From positions 310,001-374,000 of the forward strand of contig CP088295.1 in the NCBI GenBank assembly GCA_024666565.1: a stretch of DNA of 64,000 nucleotides. Reading direction: 5' to 3'. The stretch is from Svornostia abyssi (GTDB lineage Bacteria > Actinomycetota > Thermoleophilia > Solirubrobacterales > Solirubrobacteraceae). The notes beneath the pieces were generated by a model, which did not search any database, had not been told where the DNA came from, and saw nothing but the letters and a program-made list of their open reading frames with translations. Both the position numbers and the translations under genes were made by a program. Shown here in pieces: positions 8,634 to 18,404 of this stretch (positions are counted from its first letter, which is position 1; every line of letters starts with the position of its first letter).

Positions 8634-9136
8634 GCACCGAGACCGCATACCTGGCCAACGGCTGCTTCTGGGGCTCGCAGGAGCTCCTGCGCGACCGCCC
8701 GGGCGTCCTGTCGACCCGTGTCGGATACATGGGCGACGACGGCACGCCGAACGCGACCTACCGCCGGCACGGCGACCACGCCGAGGCCGTCGAGATCGTG
8801 TTCGACCCGGCCGTGACGAGCTTTCGCGACGTGCTCGAGTTCTTCTTCCAGATCCACGACCCGACGACCCTGAACCGCCAGGGCAACGACATCGGCCGCA
8901 GCTACCGCTCGGCGATCTTCCCGGTCACGGACGAGCAGGCCCGCGTGGCCCGTGAGGTCATCGCGGAGGTCGACGCGTCCGGGGCGTGGCCCGGCAAGGT
9001 CGTCACGACGATCGAGGACGCGAAGGACTTCTGGGAGGCCGAGGCCGAGCACCAGGACTACCTCCGACGTAACCCGGGCGGGTACACGTGCCACTACGTG
9101 CGCCCGGGCTGGAAGCTTCCGGCGACCAGCGCTTGA
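8630..9136 (+). CDS. msrA: Peptide-methionine (S)-S-oxide reductase MsrA
   Basis: Reduces the S-epimer of methionine sulfoxide, complementing MsrB. The catalytic motif GCFWGSQE stands at residues 11-18, followed by [11 protein letters not shown] and [17 protein letters not shown] and YRSAIFP, all standard MsrA blocks. It has 168 residues, a normal length for the minimal enzyme. It overlaps msrB by four bases and ends just before a 12-bp-stem hairpin at 9139-9172. Confidence 0.96.
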   Translation: MSTETAYLANGCFWGSQELLRDRPGVLSTRVGYMGDDGTPNATYRRHGDHAEAVEIVFDPAVTSFRDVLEFFFQIHDPTTLNRQGNDIGRSYRSAIFPVTDEQARVAREVIAEVDASGAWPGKVVTTIEDAKDFWEAEAEHQDYLRRNPGGYTCHYVRPGWKLPATSA

Positions 9137-9138
9137 CA

Positions 9139-9172
9139 TCAACGGTGCGGGGCACGTGCTCCGCACCGTTGA
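9139..9172. terminator. Hairpin between msrA and a converging gene
   Basis: Perfect 12-bp arms TCAACGGTGCGG and CCGCACCGTTGA enclose a 10-base loop whose core GCACGTGC is itself palindromic. It starts 2 bases after the msrA stop, and the convergent gene ends at 9266. It probably terminates msrBA. There is no T-tract. Confidence 0.75.
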
Positions 9173-9265
9173 CCGATGAGCCACGACCTCGAGGACCTGG
9201 CGTCAGCCCGACGAGACCTCCGGTGTGCGTGAGGGTCGCGCCATCCGCCGGCAGGGAGCGGAGGG

Positions 9266-10380
9266 TCACACCTGGGACAGCCGCGCCGGCGGCTCGGGCC
9301 GAACGATCGCGTCGCGTGCCGTACAGGCGTCGCGGTACGCGGTCCGTGCCTGGCTCACCTCGAGCTTCGCGCCGGCGACACGGACGGCCGCCTCCGCGCG
9401 ACCCGCCTCGCGCGCCTCGGCGAGCGCGGCCCGCGCCGACCCCACGTATTCCTGAGCCGCTTCGACCGCGGCTGCCGCCTGATCGCGCCGTGCCTGCCAC
9501 TCGAGCACATCCGCGAGCGGCAGCTCCCTCAGCAGCAGCTGCGCGGGATCGCCCCCGATATCGCGTTCCGCACAGGCCAGCGCGGCGCGCTGCCGTTCCG
9601 CGACGCTCCCCGCGCCGATCGGCGCCGAGAGCCGGATGACGACACCGTGATCCCCCCGCACGCACGTGCCGACGATGAGCGGCGCGCCGTGTGCCAGCGA
9701 CAGCCGCGCCGGAGCGGTCGTGGTCCGGACGCGAGCGCCGAGAAACGATGACGCACCGGTGCCGGCGGCGTCGATCGGCGCGACGACCATCTCCCCTTCG
9801 GCGAGGAGACGGCCGTAGACGTCGTACCGACGCTGCGGCCCGACCCAGAGCCCTCCGCTCGTCTGCGTCCAGTACCGGCGAACCATGTGGGCCGTCAGGG
9901 GCCGCCCATCCGTGGGCCACGGCTTGGCATGCCCGGTTCGCCAGTTCGGCAGGAAACCGCGTCGTCCGGCGATCCGGAAGATCCGCGAGAAGAACGCCGT
10001 CGCCAGTCCGCTGTGGACGAAGCCGACGAGGACGGGCCCGTCGTGGTCGCGGAGCACCGCCACGCCGGGACCCTCGGCCACCGTGTCGGGGGAAGCTGGC
10101 CCGGGTCGCGCAACCTCCGGTTGATCCACTGGTTCGTCCAGCGCCGCCGCGCGAGTGTGTCGACCGCAGACCCGTCTCCCGGGTCCGGCACGAACCATCT
10201 CGCCCACCAGCGCGCCTCCTCGGCCTCGTGACCCGAGCGTTCCTCCGCGGCGCGCTGCGCGGCCACCACGATCTCCTCGTACGCCTCGCGGCCGGCAGGC
10301 GGCTGCGGTGGGAGCGGCGGCGGGGTCCGCGCAGCGGCGACGAGCGCATCGAGTTCGCGGTCAGCCGGGAGGGTCGCCAT
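9266..10380 (-). CDS. Hypothetical protein with C-terminal coiled coil (frameshifted)
   Basis: About 370 residues after joining two frames; I recognise no family. The N-terminal third (MATLPADRELDALVAAARTP and on) is charged and helical and contains RWTNQWINRRLRDP. The middle has beta-type stretches such as GPVLVGFVHSGLATAFFSRIF. The last 70 residues are a strongly heptad-like Ala/Glu/Arg coiled coil. The frame breaks around 10085-10100 near a run of five G; one added C (minus-strand sense) rejoins the halves. It diverges from the methyltransferase gene, with 66 bases between the start codons. The reading frame and Ala-rich coil suggest a real gene, but no role can be assigned. Confidence 0.6.
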
Positions 10381-10446
10381 CGGCGACCGATCCTACGGAC
10401 GGACGACAGGCCCGTGGGTTGACGCCATCGGGGAGAATCTGCCTCG

Positions 10447-11220
10447 ATGCGGAACCTCACGGAGATCGGCGGGCGCCGGCTGCCCTTTCTGCGGTGGTCG
10501 GCGGTGCGGATGGCGCTCGGCATGCGCCACCTCACCACCCACTGGCAGGTCGGCGACGGACGGGAGGAGGCGCTCGCGCAGCACGTCGTGCGCACCGCGC
10601 GGGAGGGTGATCTCGACGACGTGATCCGCACGATCGACGCCTTCAGCTACGAGCGCAGCCTGATGATGCACGTCGGCGACGAGAAGGGCGAGATCCTCGA
10701 CGCCGCCATCCGCCGGGCCGCCCCGCGGCGCGTGCTCGAGCTCGGCACGTACTGCGGCTACAGCGCGCTGCGCATGATCCGCGCGATGCCGGCCGGCGGC
10801 CACGTGTATTCCGTCGAGTTCCTGGCCGCGAACGCCGACATCGCGCGGCGCATCTGGGCGCATGCCGGGATCGGCGACCGCGTCACGGTCGTCGTCGGCT
10901 CGCTCGGCGACGGCGGAGCGACGATGGCTGCGCTGGAGGACGAGCACGGGTTCGCCGCCGGCGGCGTCGACCTCGTGTTCCTCGACCACGACAAGAACGA
11001 ATACCTCCCCGACCTGGAGCGCATCGGCGCTCGCGGCTGGCTGCGCCCGGGCGCGATCGTCGTGGCCGACAACGTCCGCGTCCCGGGCGCGCCCCAGTAC
11101 CGTGCCCACATGCGCGAGCGGGGGGGGGCCGGCTGGGCCACCGTCGAGCACGAGACCCACGTCGAGTACCAGTCACTCATCAGGGATCTCGTGCTCGAGT
11201 CGGAGTACCAGCCGGGCTGA
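10447..11220 (+). CDS. Class I SAM-dependent O-methyltransferase (catechol-OMT-like)
   Basis: A 257-residue methyltransferase. The SAM site motif I is VLELGTYCGYSALRM. The acidic motif that holds the ribose is VYSVEF, and the metal/catechol site is LVFLDHDKNEYLPDL with a later ADNVRVPG. These are the marks of the Mg2+-dependent COMT fold, close to mycobacterial COMT-like proteins. It would methylate a vicinal diol or phenol; the substrate is unknown. It contains an uninterrupted run of nine G (11120-11128) and still reads through to a sensible C-terminus. Confidence 0.88.
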   Translation: MRNLTEIGGRRLPFLRWSAVRMALGMRHLTTHWQVGDGREEALAQHVVRTAREGDLDDVIRTIDAFSYERSLMMHVGDEKGEILDAAIRRAAPRRVLELGTYCGYSALRMIRAMPAGGHVYSVEFLAANADIARRIWAHAGIGDRVTVVVGSLGDGGATMAALEDEHGFAAGGVDLVFLDHDKNEYLPDLERIGARGWLRPGAIVVADNVRVPGAPQYRAHMRERGGAGWATVEHETHVEYQSLIRDLVLESEYQPG

Positions 11221-11459
11221 CGGCCGGCTCGATCTCCGTCACACACGCGCAAGGCGGGCTCCAGCGACCGTCCTTCAACGGGCGCGTGCGCGGACCAGCG
11301 GTCGCGCCATTCTCGTTGACGCGCCGTTGACCGTCGCCGGTCTCGTCGACGCGGACAACCGAGTCACGCGGACGGGGTCGCACCGAACTGACGTCCAGAA
11401 AATGGGACATCTGCCCAGGTTGTTGCGGGTGATCGTCCCGATCTGCCGATCCCGGAGAG

Positions 11460-13656
11460 GTGAGGCACCAGCCCGTCACCCCGCCGCCGTCCGCGGCGGG
11501 TACCCCGCCCTCGCGCCGGAGACCGTCCCTGGACGCCGTCGACGACGCGCACCTCGACATCCCGATCCTCGGCCGCGCCGACGTCGCGCGGGTCCCGTGG
11601 GTCGTGATCTGCGCCGGGTCCCTCGCGCTGGCGCTCAGCCAGTTCCTGCGACCCGAGGGCGAGGAGGCCTGGGCGTACGCCGACCTGCTGATCATCGGCG
11701 GGTCCCTCCTCGTGGCATGCCTCTCCGGGGTGATGATCGCCGTCCAGGAGACGGAGCTCTCCCGGCGCCTGCGCGGAGCGGTCTGGATCTACCTCCTCAG
11801 CGCGGGCCTCCTGCTGGTCAGCCTCACCGTCGTGGCCCTCGCCGACAGCGGGCTCGCGTCCGTCGGGCTTATGGCGATGCCGTTCACCACGGCCTACCTC
11901 GGGCTCGTCCTGCCCCGGTACTGGTCACGGATCTCGCTCGCCGTCGTGATGCTCACGCTCCTCGGCATCCAGCTTGTGCGCCCGGTGGACGACGTCCTCG
12001 CCTGGGGTTCGGCGTTCGTGCTGGTCGCAGCCGGCGGCGCGATCGGGCTGCTCGTCCGCCACGCCCACCAGAAGTCCCGCGAGCAGTCGCTGCTGCTCTC
12101 CCGCAGCGACCAGCTGACCGGGGCGCTGAACCGGCGCGGGTTCCTCGAGCAGCTCGGCGACGAACTCCGCGGCGCGCAGGCGGACGGGGAGCCGATCGCG
12201 CTCATGCTCGTCGACCTCAACGAGTTCAAGCACGTCAACGACACCGAAGGGCATGCCGCGGGCGACGCGCTGCTCGCGTGGGTCGGCGCGACGATCCCGG
12301 CAGCGCTCCCGGACGACGCGGCGTTCGGCCGCCTCGGCGGCGACGAGTTCGCCATCGCGCTGCCTCGGGCGACGGCTGACGCGGTGCGCCGCACCGGTGA
12401 GCGCGTGCTCGCCGCCGTGGGTGAGCGGATCGCGGCTGCTGCTGGCGCCGCGACCTGCACGCCCGGCGAGGCCGTCGACATCTACTCCCTGCTGCAGTGC
12501 GCCGACACGGCGCTCTACGCGGCCAAGCGCAATCCGGACGAGCGTGTGCAGGTCCGGACGGCGCAGATCGTCCCGGCCGAACTGCACGCCGACAGGCCCG
12601 CAGCGACCCGAGGCGCCCTGCTGACGTACGCCCAGTTGCGCGCGGCGGGCGGCCCGCCCAAGCGGTTCGTCACCACGCTGTACGAGGGCCGGACGATCGC
12701 GCTGGGGTTCCTCATCGTCGCAGCGGCCGGCATCCCGTTCGTCGCGAGCACCATCGCTGGCGGCGGGACGTCGTTCTTCGAGCACGTCATCCAGTACCTC
12801 GGCGTGCCGTGGGTCCTCACGAACGTCGCAATCGCCGCGTACTACTGGGGCCGGCGCTACGAGGCCGACCGACCGCCGCTGTTCGCGCTCTACGGCTCGT
12901 CCGTGATCGTGGCGCTCGGCATCTGCTCCGCTGCGCTGTCGACGGGCACCGGCGTGCTGGCGCCCATCACCGCGGGTCTGTTCATCAAGGTGTTCTTCGA
13001 CTTCTCGTTCGGGCCCCGCCCGGCTCGGCCGGCGCTCGGTGGCCGTGGTCGCGGCGTTCTGGGCCGCCGCGCTGGTGCTCGGCCCGGACGACGCCCTGTG
13101 GGCCGCGCCGTACCAGCTCGTGATGCTCGTCGCGGGCTACATGTTCGGGACGATCGGCCAGCAGGCGTTCGCCGAGGCCACCGAGGTGCGCATGCGGCTG
13201 GCGAACACCGACGGCCTGACCGGGCTGCTGAACCGCCGCGGCTTCGAGCACGCCGCGGAGCAGGCCCGGAGCGCGGTCGATCAGACCGCCGAGAGCCTCG
13301 CGGTGATGACGTTCGACCTCGACGATTTCAAGCACGTCAACGACACGCTCGGCCACGCCGCGGGCGACGACGTGCTGCGCGCCGTCGCAGCCGCGACGCG
13401 CGAGGCGCTGCCCGACGCGTACGCGATCGGCCGGCTGGGCGGCGACGAGTTCGTCGCCGCCGTTCCCGCCGCGTCGCTCGAACGCGCGGTGACGTTGGCG
13501 GACCGGCTTGACGCGCACCTGACGGCGGTGGCCGCAGGGTCGGTGGGCTGCGCGTTCTACCCCGGCGACGGCGAGACGGTCGACGAGCTCCTCATCACCG
13601 CCGACGAGCGCGCGTACGCCGTCAAACACGCCCGCGCCATCCGGCGGAGAGGGTAG
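11460..13656 (+). CDS. Tandem membrane GGDEF protein: TM-GGDEF-TM-GGDEF (frameshifted between halves)
   Basis: About 730 residues once a single frameshift near 13010-13040 is repaired. Each half has five to six membrane spans followed by a GGDEF domain: the first domain reads LTGALNRRGF ... GRLGGDEFAIAL (near 12340), the second LTGLLNRRGF ... GRLGGDEFVAAV (near 13440). Both active-site motifs are intact, and neither has an RxxD inhibitory site at the usual place. Both halves could make cyclic di-GMP. The halves resemble each other closely enough to suggest internal duplication. The GTG at 11460 after GGAGAG is my best start; no ATG lies nearby. If the frameshift were real, the second half would be a separate protein lacking its first membrane spans. 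Confidence 0.78.
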
Positions 13657-13691
13657 GCGGGAAGTACCGAAACGAAGGCGGCTGACTACGC

Positions 13692-13720
13692 TTGCGGCCG
13701 CACCGGGGCCCGCATACGGT
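13692..13720 (+). promoter_or_regulatory. Promoter of the alpha/beta hydrolase gene at 13729
   Basis: A -35 TTGCGG (13692-13697) and -10 TACGGT (13715-13720) are separated by 17 bp. Transcription starting 7-9 bases after the -10 would begin at or beside the GTG at 13729, so the mRNA would be leaderless. Confidence 0.55.
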
Positions 13721-13728
13721 TCAGTGTC

Positions 13729-14637
13729 GTGCCGACTGAACTGCGCTTGAAGACGGCGATGGTCCACGGTCGCCCCATGCAGTACGCAGAGGAGGGCGAA
13801 GGCCCGGTGCTGCTGCTCATCCATGGGATGGCGGGCACCCTCGAGAACTGGCGAGAGGTCATGGAACCGCTCGCCCGCCACCACACCGTGATCGCGCCCG
13901 ACCTCCCCGGACACGGCGGATCGGGAAGCGGCGGCGGCGACTACTCGCTCGGCGCGCACGCGGCCAGCCTGCGCGACCTGCTCATCGCGCTCGGGCACGA
14001 CCGCGCCACCGTGGTCGGCCACTCGCTCGGCGGCGGCATCGCCATGCAGTTCGCCTACCAGTTCCCCGAGGCGCTCGAGCGCCTCGTGCTCGTCTCCAGC
14101 GGCGGTCTCGGCCCGGAGGTCAACCCGGTGCTGCGCGCCGCGGCGCTGCCGGGCGCCGACCTCTTCATCGCCGCCACCGCCTCGGCCGGCCGCTCGGTGG
14201 GATCGACGCTCGGGCGCGGCCTGTCCGCCATCGGGCTGCGGCCGACCGCCGACGTCGCGGAGGTCGCGCGCGGCTACGCGTCGCTCGCCGACGCGGAGCG
14301 GCGCGCCGCCTTCCTCGCCACGCTGCGCGGCGTCGTCGGCGTCGGCGGCCAGCTCGTGAACGCCTCTGACCGGTTGTATCTCGCCGCGGACATCCCGGTC
14401 CTCATCATGTGGGGCGCGCGCGACCCGATCATCCCCGCCCATCACGCCGAGCACGCGCACGAGGCGATGCCGGGCAGCCGGCTGGTGATCTTCGACGACG
14501 TCGGACACCTCCCGCAACTCGAGGCGCCGGTGCGGTTCGTCGGTGCGCTCGAGCGCTTCCTCGAGGAGACCGAGCCCGCGACGTTCGACGTGTCGGCGTG
14601 GCGGGCGCGCCTGCAGCGCCCCGCCGAAGCCGCCTGA
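13729..14637 (+). CDS. Alpha/beta hydrolase
   Basis: A 302-residue hydrolase of the MhpC/epoxide-hydrolase-like group. It has LLIHGMAGTLENWREVMEPL (oxyanion hole HGMAG), APDLPGHGGS, the nucleophile elbow VVGHSLGGGIAM (Ser near residue 103), the acid in MWGARDPIIP and the catalytic His in DDVGHLPQLE. The proteins closest in feel are putative hydrolases beside fatty-acyl-CoA genes in actinobacteria. The start is GTG directly below the promoter at 13692-13720. It converges with the AtuA gene, with only three bases between the stops. Confidence 0.88.
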   Translation: MPTELRLKTAMVHGRPMQYAEEGEGPVLLLIHGMAGTLENWREVMEPLARHHTVIAPDLPGHGGSGSGGGDYSLGAHAASLRDLLIALGHDRATVVGHSLGGGIAMQFAYQFPEALERLVLVSSGGLGPEVNPVLRAAALPGADLFIAATASAGRSVGSTLGRGLSAIGLRPTADVAEVARGYASLADAERRAAFLATLRGVVGVGGQLVNASDRLYLAADIPVLIMWGARDPIIPAHHAEHAHEAMPGSRLVIFDDVGHLPQLEAPVRFVGALERFLEETEPATFDVSAWRARLQRPAEAA

Positions 14638-14640
14638 CGC

Positions 14641-16407
14641 TCAGTCCCCGCTGATCAGTGCGGCGGGCACGTCGACCTCGAGGTCGAGGAGCGTCGCGCC
14701 GTAGCTCTTGCCCTGCGGGTCGTAGCGCAGCGACGACGTGCCGCCGCGCCCGCCGAGGACGTCGCCGAGCAGGATGTTCATCCCGTGCAGGCCGGGGACC
14801 GCCCAGCGGCGGACGTCGCCGTCGGGACGGAACAGCTCGGCGACCCGCGCGGCCGTCACCTGTTCGAGCAGCACCGGGGCGAGCTCGGGCCGCCGGGCCA
14901 TGAGCCCGATGTTCGCGTCGTTGCCCTTGTCGCCGCTGCGGGCCCAGGCGATCTGCCGCAGCGGGATGCGGACCGTGCCGGGCACCGCCGCCGCGCCGCC
15001 CGCCGGCTCGGGCAGCGGGTCGGTGCCGGTCGCCGGACCGCCGCCCGGCGCGACCGCGACGTCCGAAGCGTCGCCGTCGAGCACCACCCGCACCGGGACG
15101 TCGGTCTTGGGCACGAGCAGGTGCACGAGCCGGATCGCGGGCTGCGGCTTTGGGCGCCCGCTGGTGATGCCGGTCATCCCCTGCGCGACGAGCCCGAACG
15201 ACGCCATCTCGCGCGCGAGCACCTTCAGCGCGCCGGGGTCGGCGCTCTTGGCCCCGACCTTCACGACCGCTTCGTTCGACGTGCGCGCGCCGCCGGTCAG
15301 GTCGCCGCTGCCGACGACCTCGACGCTCGTCTCGGTGAACGGGCAGTGCCCTTCGGCGGCCGCGATGCGCGCACCCCGCGCGAGGATCGCCTCGCCTGCG
15401 CGCCGCGCGCGGCCGGTGGCGTCACCGCCGTAGAAGAGGACCGCCGCGAGCATGCGGAAGCCATCGAGGCACGTCGTCGTCGCCTTGTACGTGTCGCTCG
15501 GCGGGCGGCCCTTCGCGCCCGACACGCGCACGCGATCCGGGCCCGCCTGCTCGAGCTGCACGTCGCGCCAGTCGCACACGACGTCGGGCATGACGTAGGC
15601 GCCGGGGTCGCCGATCTCGTAGAGGATCTGCTCACCCACGGTGGCCGGAGTGACGAGCCCGCCGGTGCCGTCGGGCTTCGTGATGATCGCCGTCCCGTCG
15701 GGGAAGCACTTGGCGATCGGGTAGCCCATGTCCTCCCAGCCCGGGACGTCCGCCCAGTCGGTGAACAGGCCTCCGAGGCTCTGCGGCCCGCACTCGACGA
15801 TGTGCCCGATGAGGCTCCCCGCCGACAGCAGGTCGTGCTCGTCGTCGGCCCAGCCGAACTCGTGCAGCAGCGGACCGAGGATGACCGCGGAGTCCGCGCA
15901 GCGGCCGGTGACGACGACGTCCGCGCCACGGTCGAGCGCCTCGGCGATCGGCCGGGCGCCGAGGTACGCGTTCATCGTGAGGACGGCCTCGGGGAGCGTC
16001 TCCCCCGTGAACATGTCCGTCGCGCCCGCGGCGCGCAGCTCGTCGATGCGGCCGGAGAGGTCGTCGCCTTCGACGTGCGCGATGCGCAGCGGCACGCCGG
16101 CCTCGGCCGCCGCCGCGCGCAGGGCGTCCGCGCACGCCGCCGGGTTCAGCCCGCCGCCGTTCGTCACCACCTTGATGCCGCGCTCGTGCAGCTCGCCGAG
16201 CAGCGGCGTGAGCGCGCGCACGACGTCGGGGATGAACCCCTTCGCCGGGTCCTCCGCCCGCGCGCGGGCGAGCAGCGCCATGGTGATCTCGGCGAGGTGG
16301 TCGCCCACGAGGTAGTCGATGTCCGCGCCGGAGATGATCTGCGCCGGGATGGTCGGCGAATCGCCCCACATCCCCGCCCAGGCGCCGAGGGTGACCTTGT
16401 CACTCAT
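14641..16407 (-). CDS. atuA: Acyclic terpene utilization AtuA family protein (DUF1446)
   Basis: A 588-residue protein with the DUF1446 core (GAWAGMWGDSP, VVTNGGGLNP, VVVTGRCADSAVILGPL, CGPQSLGGLFTDW) and the C-terminal ferredoxin-like AtuA domain that includes WARSGDKGNDANIGLMARRP. In Pseudomonas, AtuA is required for growth on citronellol and geraniol; its reaction is not settled, though a role beside geranyl-CoA carboxylase, such as hydration of isohexenyl-glutaconyl-CoA, has been proposed. It is the last gene of a five-gene operon, and its ATG overlaps the carboxylase alpha stop (ATGA). Related proteins also occur next to other acyl-CoA carboxylases, so the true substrate could be another branched acyl-CoA. 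Confidence 0.88.
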   Translation of the reverse strand: MSDKVTLGAWAGMWGDSPTIPAQIISGADIDYLVGDHLAEITMALLARARAEDPAKGFIPDVVRALTPLLGELHERGIKVVTNGGGLNPAACADALRAAAAEAGVPLRIAHVEGDDLSGRIDELRAAGATDMFTGETLPEAVLTMNAYLGARPIAEALDRGADVVVTGRCADSAVILGPLLHEFGWADDEHDLLSAGSLIGHIVECGPQSLGGLFTDWADVPGWEDMGYPIAKCFPDGTAIITKPDGTGGLVTPATVGEQILYEIGDPGAYVMPDVVCDWRDVQLEQAGPDRVRVSGAKGRPPSDTYKATTTCLDGFRMLAAVLFYGGDATGRARRAGEAILARGARIAAAEGHCPFTETSVEVVGSGDLTGGARTSNEAVVKVGAKSADPGALKVLAREMASFGLVAQGMTGITSGRPKPQPAIRLVHLLVPKTDVPVRVVLDGDASDVAVAPGGGPATGTDPLPEPAGGAAAVPGTVRIPLRQIAWARSGDKGNDANIGLMARRPELAPVLLEQVTAARVAELFRPDGDVRRWAVPGLHGMNILLGDVLGGRGGTSSLRYDPQGKSYGATLLDLEVDVPAALISGD

Positions 16408-18399
16408 GCCTCCGCCTCCCCGATCGCAGCGAGGAGCATGCCGGCGTCGACCTGCGTGCCGGCCTCCACTGACAGCACGGTGACGACGCCCTCATCGGGC
16501 GCCACGATCTCGTGCTCCATCTTCATCGCCTCCAGGACGAGCAGCGGCTGGCCCGCGGTGACGGTGTCGCCGACCGCGACGTCCACGCGCACGACGCTCC
16601 CGGGCATCGGCGCGAGCAGCGAGCCGGGCGCGGTCTGCGCCGCCGGGTCGGGGTAGCGCTCGACCTCGACGAGATCACACTGTCCCGCCGGGCCGCTGAC
16701 GTGCACCGCCCCGCCGTCCGACCGCACCGCGAACGCGCGCCGGATGCCATCGAGTTCCAGCTCGACGACGCCGGGCTCCGCGCGGAGCAGCCGCACGTCA
16801 CCCGCCAGCGGCTCGCCGTCGACGGCGACGTGCGCGAGCCCGCCGTGCCGGTCGAACCGGTAGCCCACGGTCAGCTGGTCCTCGCCGTGGACGAACTCGA
16901 TCGTCTGGTCCTGTGACGGGTTGTTGCGCCAGCCTGACGGGAGCGTCTGCTGCACACCGGCCGCCGCCCGGGACGCCGCCTGCGCGGACAGCGCCGCAGC
17001 CACCGCAGCCGCGCGCAGCGCGTCCTCGTCGAGCAGCGGCGTGACGAGCACCGCCGATTCGGGCCGGTCGAGGAAGTGCGTGTCGACGTCCCCGGCGATG
17101 AACGCCGGGTCCTCCAGGAGCCGCACGAGGAAGTCGCGGTTCGTCTTCAGCCCGTCGATCTCCGCCTCGCGCAACGCAGCGGCCAGCACGCATGCGGCCT
17201 CCTCGCGCGTCTCGGCGTAGGCGATGACCTTGGCGACCATCGGGTCGTAGTGGACGGACACGACCGACCCGGACTCGACCCCCGCGTCGACCCGCAGGCC
17301 GCCGCGGTCGGGGAACGCCAGCCGGGTCAGCCGCCCGGTCTGCGGCAGGAAATCCGCCGCCGGGTCCTCGGCGTAGAGCCGCACCTCGATCGCGTGGCCG
17401 GCCGGCTCGGGCTCGCGCGCGTGGTCCGGGATCGGCGCGCCCGCCGCGACCTCGAGCTGCAGGCGCACGAGGTCCAGACCCGTGACCTCCTCGGTGACCG
17501 GATGCTCGACCTGCAGCCGCGTGTTGACCTCGAGGAAGAAGAACTCGCCATCGGGCGCCAGGAGGAACTCCACGGTCCCCGCGCCGACGTAGCCGATCGC
17601 CGCACCCGCCGCGACCGCCGCCGCGCCCATCCGCGCGCGCAGCTCCGCGTCCACCACGGGCGACGGCGACTCCTCCAGGATCTTCTGATGCCGGCGCTGG
17701 ACCGAGCACTCGCGCTCGCCCAGGTGCGTCACCGTGCCGTGCGTGTCGCCGAGGATCTGGATCTCGACGTGCCGCCCGGAGGCGACGTAGCGCTCGAGCA
17801 GCAGGGTGTCGTCCCCGAACGCGTCGGCCGCCAGCCCGGCGCGACGACACCACTGCCGCTTCGAGCTCCCCCTCTCCTGCAACCACGCGCATGCCCTTGC
17901 CGCCGCCCCCGGCCGACGGCTTGACGAGTAGCGGATACCCGACGCCCGCCGCGGCCTCGCGCAGTGCGTCCCCCTCCAGGCCGCTCGCGTCGATGTCCGG
18001 CAGGACCGGCACGCCCGCGTCGGCGAGCAGCCGCTTGGCGCCGAGCTTCGATCCCATCCGCTCGATCGCGTCCGGTGACGGGCCCACGAAGACGATCCCC
18101 GCGTCGGCGCACGCCTGCGCGAAGCCGGCGTTCTCGGCGAGGAACCCGTAGCCGGGGTGGATCGCGTCAGCGCCCGTGCGGCGCGCCGCGTCGATGATCG
18201 CGTCGCCACGCAGGTAGGACTCCGCGGGCGTGTTGCCGCCGAGCCGCACCGCGACGTCGGCGAGCGCGACGAACGGCATGTCCGCGTCGGCGTCCGAGTA
18301 CACCGCGACGGTGGTGATGCCCATCTCCCGCGCGGTGCGGATGATCCGGCAGGCGATCTCGCCGCGGTTGGCAACGAGCAGGGTGCGAATCGGCGTCAT
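16404..18399 (-). CDS. Acyl-CoA carboxylase alpha subunit: biotin carboxylase plus biotin carrier (frameshifted)
   Basis: About 665 residues after repair. The N-terminal biotin carboxylase starts [20 protein letters not shown] and has the ATP-grasp glycine loop [14 protein letters not shown], then [20 protein letters not shown] and [21 protein letters not shown] linker leads to the C-terminal biotinyl domain with [10 protein letters not shown]; the biotinylated Lys is about 38 residues from the end. The frame breaks near 17835-17870, between [15 protein letters not shown] and [13 protein letters not shown], where no domain boundary is expected; one inserted base restores it. The start ATG at 18399 is five bases after the beta-subunit stop. 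By context it is the AtuF-like half of a geranyl-, methylcrotonyl- or related acyl-CoA carboxylase. Confidence 0.86.
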
Positions 18400-18404
18400 C
18401 GGCC

